Source: Magnolia sinica (lineage: Eukaryota; Streptophyta; Magnoliopsida; Magnoliales; Magnoliaceae). From it: 64,000 nt of DNA. Shown here piece after piece: positions 49,499-59,656 of this stretch (position 1 is the first letter of the stretch; each line of letters starts with the position of its first letter). A model generated the notes under the pieces. That model worked only from the letters and a program-made list of their open reading frames with translations, had not been told where the DNA came from and did no database searches. A program made the position numbers and the translations under genes. The stretch covers positions 39,983,001-40,047,000 of the forward strand of contig NC_080573.1 in the NCBI RefSeq assembly GCF_029962835.1, in the 5' to 3' direction.

Positions 49499-49506
49499 CA
49501 AAAACT

Positions 49507-51632
49507 TGATGTTTTATTTAAACCAACACGATTTAAATGATATTTAAACTCGCAAGTATACGAATCAAATGCAGATACGGTACGAATTACGAGATCGTTC
49601 CCACGAGGACTGGTCGTCACAATTCAAATCTACGATTCTCCTTAACTAATCCAACAAATAATGGAATGAATTACTAAGCACAATTTAAAAAAAAAAACAA
49701 TTAATTAAGAACAGGGAAGAAAATTCAATCAGAGAGAGAGCACTAGGACTTCCGAATCCACCCCTAATTATCCTAACCATTGTTTTGTCTGTTGATTCAC
49801 CTTGATCTAGATTGATACCACTTAAATAGAGAAAGCACAATCTGTGTCCTTAATCGGGCATACAGACTGTCTAATTCCTTTAAGCAATGCCATGAATGAC
49901 ATATCCCATATCCTTGGTCGGGCACATGGAATGTACATTCATTAAGGCACCATGTTTCTTCCTCTATAGGAAACTTATTCTTGATCAGACACAAGCACCT
50001 ATAATAAGCATCCAAACAACATCCATATATATACTTTAATCAAATTCATAGATGGAGAAGTATAGAATTTAAACCCATAAAGCCCACTTAGAGAAAGAAA
50101 CAAATTAATTGAAATTCAAAGTAAATCAACCAACACAAGAGCTTGATCAAATTAAGGGCTTCATCTCAGCCCTAGCTGAGAGATTAGTGACCCATAAAAT
50201 CCATAAAAAATATTAAATAAAATTCATAAAAAAACATCAAACCAAACAATCTCTCTCTCTTCTTTCTTCTCTTTCTTCTCTTTCTTCTCTTTCTTGCTCC
50301 AGATCTGGAATCACCTGGTTCTGAATGGTTCTGAATGGTTCCGAATGCCTTTCCCACGTCCAAAACTCTCCTTTTATAGCCTGGGATGTGAAGCAGCGAG
50401 TACAAATTTCGCGGCCGTGATCGTGGGCCCCACGAGATATTTTCGGAAAATCCACCCCGTCCATTGGATTCGAACGAAATTTCAGTCAAGAATGGGTGGT
50501 TTTGAAGGTCCATTAGCGCAGCCCAATCTCAAAAAACTCGATTTTGAACGTCCCGGGGCAGTCTACTTTTGGCCTCTGCACCGCACACACGTGTACGCAT
50601 GGGCGAGGAATGTCAACATGGTTTTGAAGCTTTCGAAGCCTTCTACACGATGGACGGATCAGATCTTCCGGAAAGTTGACGAGTGAGGCCCAAACTGGCA
50701 GCGTCCGTGCGTTTCGCGGACGCCAAACCGACGCTGCGATGATGGTTGGGTCCATTATTGGACTTTTCACAGGAATCCACGCCGTCCATTGGTTTCAGCT
50801 CGAAAAATCAGTAGGAATTGACTGGTTTTTGGGTGGATTCGGTGCAGCCCACGTGGCTTTCTATCTTGCCGTCCATCCTGCGTTTGTACGGTTAAAAACC
50901 GATCTATGCTATCATTTGAAGTTTTCGCCACCTACGCAATGCTAATGGCTGCCCCAGGAAGTGGATGGACGGTTTGGATTGTCCATTTGGACACTAGGTG
51001 GGCCCCAGAACTGACGACGGCGGTCGGCTTGCGGAGACGCTGGACGGATCTGCCGTCGCTGACCGTCCCAGCGGTGCGGTGTAGTGCCAGCGCACGTGCG
51101 CTTTACGCACACACTCACGCATGTGGGGCCCAATGTAATGTTTGTGGGAAATCTGCACCGTCCATCCTTTCCTTCATATAATTCCAACCACCAAAACCAA
51201 GTTTGAGACAGTTCCAAATATCAGGTGGGCCCCAAAGTGAAGATTAATGGGCTGATCTGTCCATTGGACCACTTCCTGAGATCCTCAATGGCTGAAATTT
51301 AATATGTACGGTTAATTTACGGCCCTCATCTCATGTATTAAGTTTCGAACTGATCGGATAGCGGGAACCATGTGATCTTGCATTCTGGACCCTTTTCGGG
51401 CCTTTCTAACGTGGACCATGCGTGTAAAATCTTCATTATGGGTTCTCTGGAGTCCATCCCGTGCTCTGGAGACTTTGGATCATGAAATCCATGCCTTTAA
51501 CATCAATTTTCAATTAACGCTCCTGACTTCATCCTGTAACAAAAATACAATTAAAATACTCCATTAAGCATTATCATATACGTAAAATCTGGTAATGATT
51601 AGGGTCTAATATGCAATATTCGACCCTCATCA
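49507..51632 (-). repeat. Third LTR (2126 bp), inverted
   Basis: Reverse complement of the LTRs at 40155 and 47253, from TGATGTTTTATTTAAACC (left) to CGACCCTCATCA (right). With the LTR at 47253 it forms an inverted repeat with about 2.1 kb arms; the symmetry extends through AGTTTTTG (49424-49431) / CAAAAACT (49499-49506). Its TATA box (50370-50378, minus) faces the one at 48569. Confidence 0.92.
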
Positions 51633-52063
51633 GGAGATAAAGGCGGAGAGGCTTCAATTGGAGAAAGATAGAGAAGAGTTGAAGCAAAAGAAAAAACATA
51701 TCGATGAGAGGGAACGCATGCTAAAAGAGAGAAGAATCGATGGAGAGGGAGAGAGAATTAATGCTTAAGGAGATGAAACTAATGCTAAAAGAGAAAGAAG
51801 CCTTGAGATTAGAGGAGGAAGAGTTAAATGAGAGGGTGGTTTTGAAGATGGAGAGGGAAATGCTAATGAGGGAGAAAGAAGAATTGATGATCAAGAATGA
51901 GGTATTGAAGAAGGAGAAGGAAGAGTTGTAGGAGGGTAAGGTGGAGTTGAAGAAGCAGATAGAGATGTTTCTTATAGAAAATATGCAGTTTTGGAAGGAG
52001 GAGTTAGAGAAGGAGAAGGAAGAGTTTGAGAAGGAGGATGAGGATTTGGAAGGCAAGGACTAG
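51633..52063 (+). pseudogene. Coiled-coil region of the DUF1985/Ulp1 transposon protein
   Basis: Glu/Lys/Leu-rich frames (AERLQLEKDREELKQKKKHI, then MEREMLMREKEELMIKNEVL at 51850-51909 and LEKEKEEFEKEDEDLEGKD) have strong heptad character. A frameshift near 51735 and stops at 51930 and 52061 break it. The left part of the same region ends at 40154. A neighbouring 'aaggtggag' repeat occurs on both sides of the insertion. Confidence 0.6.
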
Positions 52064-52168
52064 GGGAACGGAGAGGTAGATGTTCAACACTCGGATGCAT
52101 TAAACGTTAATACATGTGAGAAATCACTGTGATCCATTCCAATCTATAAGAGGAAAACTAAGAGGGTC

Positions 52169-53238
52169 GTGAAGTCATCTGTCTACAAGCGTTCTCCATT
52201 TACTTCCATCTCTGTCATTCAAACAACTCCAAATAACGTCACCGACTATTGGAAACTGATAGAATTGTGTACTTCTCTGATACCCTTCCAGGTCAAGATT
52301 GATCCATTTAGGGTTATATCGGAGGACGAACTGCATGAATTAGATAGTTGGGCCAACAAAAACAAAGATTCGGTGGAATTTATTTGATTCAGGACCATAT
52401 GGGAGAAAGATGCATGAGTTGATAGCGTGGTAAATAATTCACATACATACATCTATGTGTATTCAACTCTTATATTTGAGTAGAGCTTAATTCGCCATCT
52501 TTATTGATTAAGCTATTGATAAGTACATTGATTTGTTGGAGAGAAGGCATAGTTCATTTCCTGCTTTATATACTCAGGACTACAAGTTCTGCCCTACGTT
52601 TTAATTTTTTTTGTAATTATATGAATTGTATCATGGTTATTATGTTATTTGATTATAAGATATATGTCCTAATTTGGTATTTTGTCTGTAATAGCCATGT
52701 CTCGAATTCTAAATGTCGACATTGAAAATATATCGGGACATTGGCAACGACGAAGAGCGTGTAACATTACAAGTAGAGAAACTCACTATGAACGACATTG
52801 TTAAACCTCAAAAAAGGCGGAAGCCCATGTGGTAGTATGAATAGGTAATGATGTCGTTACAAGTTATCAACGCTGGGCGTACCCATTTCTATAATTTTTA
52901 TAATGATATCTTATTTTGTCAAACATGGACATGCATACGTATTAATCAACCACGCCAACAATTATTGGTACCTCATGGTCATCCACCCTCAAGACCGAGA
53001 CATCGTTATTCTCGATAGTTTATATTTGAGGTCACTCCGTTGATACAGGGAACATATCGAGCTAATGAAGGAGGGCTTGCCTATATTATTCCATTCCCTA
53101 GGAGATATGTCTGCATTGGATGGGAAGGCTTGGACGGTCAGAGAAGAGACTTCTATACCAAAGCAGACGAACAGAGATGATTGTGGCATATTTGTCATGA
53201 AATATATTGACATTTATGCAGTGATCAAATTTTGTTAG
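52169..53238 (+). pseudogene. Ulp1-like cysteine protease (C48) of a DNA transposon
   Basis: SUMO-protease-like domain carried by plant transposons. 52169-52387 has the upstream part (YKRSPFTSISVI.., IDPFRVISEDELHEL). The catalytic half is 52951-53238: NYWYLMVIHPQDRDIVILDSL, then IPKQTNRDDCGIFVMKY with the Gln and nucleophile Cys (codon 53182-53184) and final stop 53236-53238. The Asp of ILDSL is present, but the expected catalytic His before Trp is Tyr (codon 52963-52965), one C-to-T step away. A TGA at 53041-53043 interrupts the frame. Likely introns separate the two parts. Confidence 0.8.
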
Positions 53239-53515
53239 GGATAGACTTGCAAAAATTCACTCCCATCTTTAGGAACTCAAAAGCCTATGATTGCCTAAGT
53301 GTCGACAAAATATAATATATTTATTTTAGGCATAAGAGGAATGGGGAAATTTTGTAAAATATTGTAAATTATTGTAAATGATGTCTTGTAAAACATTCAG
53401 GGTGAAATGATGTCTTGTATATATTTTTTTATAAATTTGTAGTAAATGATGTCTTCTTAATAGTGATTTTATTATGAATGGTGATTTGTTTGTGTATTAG
53501 ATAATTTAATCTACT

Positions 53516-53665
53516 CCTTGGTCAATTTACTTCACTTCGCGGTGAATTCTGGCGAAGTTCCTTTACTTCACAGTCAATTCTATTCATTTTGCGGTCAATT
53601 CCCTTCACTTCACGGTCAATTCCATGCATTTTGCGGTCTATTCCCTTCACTTCACGGTCAATTCC
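53516..53665. repeat. ~22-bp minisatellite, right flank of the Ulp1 transposon
   Basis: About six copies of 'ttcacttcgcggtcaattcc', the same unit as in 37740-38760, directly after the Ulp1 gene. Arrays of one family at both sides support one transposon spanning roughly 37.5-53.7 kb. Confidence 0.75.
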
Positions 53666-53794
53666 ATGGTCTCATGCTCCTTTGGTTGCCAAATTTTGTT
53701 GTGCTAAAACCTCTGTCTGTGTCTTGTGTTTCTATGTTGATATATATATATATAGATATGTTCAAGACACGACATCACAATGCTTCAAGTTAAA

Positions 53795-56700
53795 TGTCAC
53801 GCCCCAAACTTGGAAAACGGGCTAACAAAATTTTTGATCGTCGAATCCTGCGCTGACAGCCTCCGTACTGCCTCATTCTCAGATCCCAATACTCATATGC
53901 CAGATTCCGATCCTGGGATCCTACAAGGAGGATTTTCAGTATGAATTTTTTTTGTAATGGAGCATAACCACAAGCATAACCAAGTTACAAAACAACATCA
54001 CCACATATCCACTATATCAAAAACTTTAAGTACAATGCGGAAAGGGAAGTACAAGGTGATCAAAAACTCTAAAATAATCCGACACGCACTCCTGCCTCAG
54101 CGCTGCTGCAATCCAATGACATCTGCACACAACGGTCGTGCATAAGCTTACAAAAGCTTAGAGGGTGGTGTAAGTGTGTGCGCAAGGCAACCGCCAAGTG
54201 TACAATATCAGAGTAATGCGGAAATATGCGGTAAGTCCATGAATGCTATCAGCTATACCAAAGCTATATGATGAGGCATGAATGTTATCAGCCATACCAA
54301 GGCCATGCGATGCGAGGCCTATGTAGCCAAATGTCATATGTAAGATGCGAAGCAAGCATGCCAGTACTCATCCAGTACACATATCAGTATAGTTCTTCTC
54401 TAGGTTATCACCGGGGTCTAATACACTTCACACTAACTGCCTCCTCCCTAGCTGCACATCCAAGCAAGTGGAATAGACCACACTATCTGCCTGATCAGTA
54501 GTCTGCCAATACCTACTCGGCTCGTCGATAGCGGACTCATTTGCGAGCTGGTCAAACTCAGCCTAGCTTATAGCCCTCTCACTCGGGCGGATAAGGCCAC
54601 AACCCCTTGCAACCGACTACGACACAGTGGGAGATGCGGCCTACTAGTATTCGGCACTCAGGCGCTTGTGTATTAACTCGATCTAGATGTTGGAGCATCT
54701 CTTGGTACCAAAAAGGTTCTGGAATTTTCACCCAAGGACATCCTAAGTGCCCACAATGCTAGAGCCAATATTTTCGGTATCTGATACGATCATCCACGAT
54801 GTGCTTGTGGAGGCCACGACTCTGATGTCGCTAGGGCGTGCAGTGATTACGACACACAATGTAAAATGCATGAGTCACACCGTCAGTCATGCAGCAATCT
54901 CGCGTGTACCATGCGCTCATGTGGGTAACTCTTATCAATGAGTCCCATAAGTAATCTGCCCAATGGCATATGCTATGATCAGTCACTACTCATATCAGGC
55001 ATACATATGATGCGTATGGCATGAGTTATAGAATTATACTATGCATGTTATAAAGTAATGAACTATCCTTACAATGCAGATGGACCTAGACGGCTTACAC
55101 TTAACAAGTATGGGCCTATCAGCGAGCCCTAGGGAGAGTTATAATGTAGACATTTAACCAACATTAACTTTACAGTGTGGATGTCAAACCAACATTGCTC
55201 CCAAGGCATGTCCCACTATAAAACATCATTACATAAACCATGGAAGAATCACACATTACAATGGACCCTAAGGACATCCCGTTGGGCCTTGACCCATGAG
55301 CCTTAGATACATCAAACGGGCCGCATCATATAAGCCTTATATAAATCAAGTAGGCCACATCAACGGGCCTTATGTACATTGCAATGGGCCATAACCCCTG
55401 GGCCTTTGAATACATCACAATGGGCCTCGTAACATAGGCCTCATATATATCAAAGTGGGCCTCAACAACGGGCCACAAATATATCAAGATGGGCCTAATC
55501 ACATGGGCCTTATGTAGATCAGATAGGTCATACTAATTGGGCCCCATATGCACATCAAATGGGCCACAACGAAATAAAAGTGGTGATAATGATTTCCACC
55601 ATTTAAAGTTCCTAAGGCCCACCATAACATATGTTTCCCATCCAACCTATTCATAAATTAACATAGTGATAGGTGAAGTAGAAACAAATATCAGCTTAAT
55701 AGGGAACTACTATGGCCCTTAGAAATTTTGAACGGTGGACATCATTGACCACTACTTTAAATGGTGGGGTCCACTTGAACTTTAGATCTGACTTATTTTT
55801 AGTCTCAAGGCTGTTAAGACAAGCTTGCTAAATGGTTGGATGGTTTGGATGCAACACACGCATCAAGGGTGGGGTCCACTGAACTATGGATCTGACTCAT
55901 TCTTTAGCCCACGCCATCAAATAAGTTTTTAAAATGATTGGAGGGTTTAGATGCAACATAAGCATCATGGTGGGTCCCATAGATGGACAGCGTGGATGAT
56001 AAGGGGGACCCACAGAGCTTAGTGACGCCACTCCAGCAGCTAGCTGGAGTGAGGTACACTAGCCGTCCCACCCAAGGATGATGTGGGATACAATACATGC
56101 ATCAGTGGGTCCCACCATAATGTTTACTTGCCATCCAATCTGTTGGTAAGGTCACACAGACCTGGATGAATAGGAAAAATAAATTTCATATGATCCAAAA
56201 CGTCTGACAACCCAAAAGGGTTCCGATGGCAGACTTTAAATCCTCACTGTTTCCTGCTGTGTGGGCCACCTGAGCTCCACATGTGGCTGATATTTGGGGG
56301 GCCCACTGTCCCAAAGGGGACCTGACAAATGTACGGTGTTGATTAACAACACACATCATGGTGGGGCCCACAGCTGGAACCCCTGCCCACCGCCTACGTA
56401 GCAGCAGGAGGCTGCTGCAGTGTCCGTGTAGCAGCAGTGCCTGCTGTATATATTGTTTTAAAAAAAATATCTTTCTGAGGTTTTTCACATGTGGGGCCCG
56501 CATCAACAAAATCCACCCCACCCATTGGTTTTTACTATTCAAGACAGAAACGAGCCCAATATAGAGCATGTTTCGGGGTACAAAAACGTCAGGGTGGGTT
56601 TTAACGGTAAAAACCACCATTTGCTATGCTATGGCCCGCCAGAACAATGGATTGGCTCCATTTTTCGGCTCAATGCCTAAAATGAGCTAGGGAAAGGGAT

Positions 56701-57954
56701 GGACGGCTTGGATTAGAAACATACACCAAGGTGGGGCCTACATGAGCAGTCCATCAAAAATTTTGAATCAAACTGATATTTTTGTTTTCCTTTCACGTCC
56801 AGCGTCCCTAGACGCTGGATGGTTTGGGCACACACATGTGTTAAGGTGGGCCCTACTCAAGTGGGCCACCAAATGCACGGATAGTGTGGAAACAACACAT
56901 ATATGAAGTGGGCCCCACCTTTAAATGGCTTGGCTAAAATACATGCTTCATGGTGGGGTCCATCTGGGTGGGACACGTGTGATGGAGGGCTCCGCCATTA
57001 TGAGCCCTCCCTTGCAAGAAATCATACATCAAGTGGGTCCCATTACACGTGGGCCCATTAAACCGAAAATCAACAATGGAGATCCCTTCTCCACCAAGTG
57101 TAAGGTCTAGATGACCCTATCCATACATGGAAAATAAACATCATGATGGGGTCCATGGAGAATGGCCCCATCATGGAATGATCATGAGGATCAAGGTGGG
57201 CCATCGGCCACATCTTAGGGTCCAAAGTGAGATCCATACCATCGATTGGTAGGCCTCATTGGCCCATCATAAAAGCATGAAAACTAGCCTATAGAAGCAC
57301 CCACTGTTCGATCTTCTTGGTCCATTGGAAAGCCAATCTCCTTGTGTCTTACTTTGATGGTGGAAGATGAGAAATCAATGGATAGGCTGATGGATTTTTG
57401 GGATGGAAAGTGGGCCACCAAAATCACTTTTCTCTCTTGGAATGCATGGACGTGCACTTCTCTTGCTAGCTTGGGAAATGAGATGAGAAATGAGAGAGAG
57501 AGAGAGAGAGAGAGTTATAAGGAGAGAGAGACGGGTGATGGATGTGAGGTGATGGTGTACTTGACTTAAGAGTTGACTTGGTGCTTGCTTGACTTGTGGA
57601 GAAAAAAAGCATGGGTTGTATGTACTTGACATGAAGTGATTGACTGATTGATTGATTGAAGGGACATGTTGTAGAAATTCTCTTAGAATTGCAAACGCGC
57701 GGCGTTTTCTTTGAAATAAATGCCGACTCACATCTCTTAGCCAAGGTATTGGATCAGTGCGCGAGACGCGGCATCGGAACCGCGGCGACGGTGCAGTCGC
57801 AATGGTACAAGTCTTGGATCAAGCCGACTCAATTCTATAGGATACGGATTAGGGTCGTGTGTAAACATCGATTATACATCGTAGGTTACCAGAATTCGAT
57901 GGGAAGGATCGCAGTAGTCGACGGAATAGTACGGACTAGGATACGAGTCTTACA
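53795..57954 (-). mobile_element. 3' LTR of a Tekay-like chromovirus (4160 bp)
   Basis: On the plus strand it runs from TGTCACGCCCCAAAC to ..GAGTCTTACA. Next to its right end is the element's polypurine tract (element strand AGGCAGGGAGAGC) and the C-terminus of pol, which fixes orientation and border. Inside are a TGGGCC-rich tandem region (55280-55570), a long block of the genome's dispersed repeat (55600-57300) and a (GA)n tract (57487-57513). Left flank TTAAA (53790-53794) would be one copy of the target duplication. Confidence 0.8.
55280..55570. repeat. Degenerate ~30-bp array with TGGGCC cores
   Basis: Roughly ten units of the type 'acatcaaatgggccacaac' and 'catatatatcaaagtgggcctcaac'. 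The TGGGCC core equals the plant site II element bound by TCP factors. Whether it acts as a binding array is unknown. Confidence 0.65.
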
Positions 57955-58347
57955 GCTCTCCCTGCCTAATAAAAATTTCATCCTCGAAATTTATACTACT
58001 ATCTCAACTAACCATAACTCATAAGGGAATAACAAACATAATATCATATATAATCAAAACATAATATATCATACAATCAAACACTATGATGGCCTCACGC
58101 TCTCAAATCTCCGCCTCACGCTCCCAAGACGTCTCATCCACACTATGATGGCCCCACTGCACCTTCACCAAGGGGATGACCTTAGTCTGCAGGACCTGCT
58201 CCTTCCAATCGAGGATACGAACTGGCTACTCAATGTAAGAAGCGTCCTCATAAACCTCCAACGGCTGCCAATCAATAACGGGAACGATGTCTGACCCACA
58301 CTTTCTCAACATCGAAACGTGTAAGTGCCATAATTTATAGCCCTTTG
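57955..58347 (-). pseudogene. Tekay-like pol C-terminus with chromodomain-type tail
   Basis: The minus strand from 58347 reads KLWHLHVSMLRKC, then IDWQPLEVYEDASYIE-stop-PVRILDWKEQVLQTK, IPLVKVQWGHHSVDETSWER. This is the end of chromovirus integrase running into the chromodomain-like fold (W..HS..E.SWE). It ends near 58081, followed by the typical 'ttcgaggatgaaatttttatta' stretch and the polypurine tract. A stop codon occurs in the middle. The rest of the element is missing because a Copia LTR begins at 58348. Confidence 0.8.
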
Positions 58348-59656
58348 TGTTGTCAAATTTGTGGTGCCAAAGATACTGTTATGAAGCTTGCATTTGTGAA
58401 AAAATGCTCTACGCAAGATCAACTTAGGTTGACAAGCACTGTTCACAAGTCAAGAATCTCAAGATGCTTTCAAGTTCTACCTCAAGATCTCAAGAAGCTT
58501 TCAAGTTTGAGCTCCATCAAGACTTCAAGCTTCACTATTTTCAAAGGTCACTTGTCTCCTATGTTCAATGTTCTTACTTCACTCCTGAGGTATGATTGAC
58601 CATAGGTTGACCTTTAGAGTAGGTCATTTTGGATACGTAATTCATATGTTTTCTATAAGTGAGTTTTGGTCTGTTTTAAGACTAGTCTTGGACTTTGTTC
58701 GACTAGTCCTAACACTGCTTCGACCTGTCTAAGAAATTCATGGATCAGTCGTAAGTTTGTTACGAAAATCAAAAATTTTCTGTTAGGCTTCGACTAGTCC
58801 TAGAGACTGTTCGACTAGTCGTAGGTACAGTGTCGACTGCATCTTCTCTTGTCGTAGAGATACGACTCAATGTACAGCGCTGAAATTCCACTTGTTTCGA
58901 CTACTCGTGTGAAACCTACGACCAGTCGTAGGAGACCCACGACCACTCGTAGACCACCTACGACCAGTCGTAAAACTATCAAATCTTATCGCGCCTGAAT
59001 TTTTCAAATATCTGTTGGTTCTACGACCAGTCGTAGAGGTCCTTAGACCAGTCGAAGACATGATTTGCTCACCTATAAATAGAGCACGAATCTCAGAATT
59101 ATTTCATTGAAAAAAGGCAATTCAAGTTAATTTAATTCGGTCTTCTGAGAGATAAGTCGGTGCTCCATTTAAGCTAAGTGTGCATATTTAATATTCTCTT
59201 TCTTTAGCTTTCTTAATTGATTTTGTTTCTTGTATTCCAATCTAATCTAAAAAGAGGAATTGTTGTTTTCCTTTTTCTAGAATCAAAATCAATTAGAGCT
59301 AGCCCTTTTGTTTTAATTTAAAATCTATTAGAACCTAGAACCATTATAAAGTGAGTATTGGATATTGAACTTTGACATTCAAATCTCTACTCCAACTTGG
59401 TTCCTCTGGGCTGCTACAACGAAGGAGAAAATCAGATATTTTACAATTTGTGTAATTTACTTTGTTTGGTTTTATTTGAGGTTAAGCCAGAAAAACCTCA
59501 AAGTTGCTGGTTATCTGAGGAGAGCTAGAAAACTCAGAAGTGAGGGTTTTTGAATTGTGTAAACCCTTTGAAAAAGACACAATTGTGAAGGTTTTGGGTG
59601 AATCGGTGAAAACCTATTTAATAGTGAACGCTAATTTCCCCTGTGTGAGGATATTA
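58348..59656 (+). mobile_element. Copia-type LTR, cut by a CACTA element
   Basis: It starts TGTTGTCAAATTTG right where the Tekay pol breaks off. A TATA box TATAAATAG (59074-59082) follows a cluster of CGACTAGTCG / CGACCAGTCG dyads (58670-59060). The downstream 'ggtgaaaacctatttaatagtgaacgc' resembles the U5 part of SIRE/Maximus-like LTRs. No primer-binding site is reached before the CACTA end at 59657. Family assignment is tentative. Confidence 0.55.
58670..59060. repeat. Cluster of CGACTAGTCG-type dyads
   Basis: About a dozen copies of CGACTAGTC(c/g)TA or ACGACCAGTCGTAG, many of them perfect palindromes, ending just before the TATA box of the Copia LTR. Confidence 0.75.

Larger units (their letters stand above)
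40155..51632. mobile_element. Athila-like element with three LTRs and a tRNA-Glu junction
   Basis: Order: LTR(+) 40155-42350, gag-protease, truncated pol, 3' untranslated region, LTR(+) 47253-49423, remnant Asp primer site fused to a tRNA-Glu copy, LTR(-) 49507-51632. Both outer ends are TGATGAGGG / CCCTCATCA, and the flanks are GGAGC (40150-40154) and GGAGA (51633-51637), a 5-bp duplication with one mismatch. The whole three-LTR structure therefore seems to have integrated as one unit, or was remodelled inside one insertion. It splits the coiled-coil part of the DUF1985/Ulp1 gene. Confidence 0.85.

Noticed and set aside
51721-52056. 111-residue Ser/Phe-rich frame on the minus strand
   Set aside because: Antisense shadow of the Glu/Lys-rich coiled-coil region on the plus strand.
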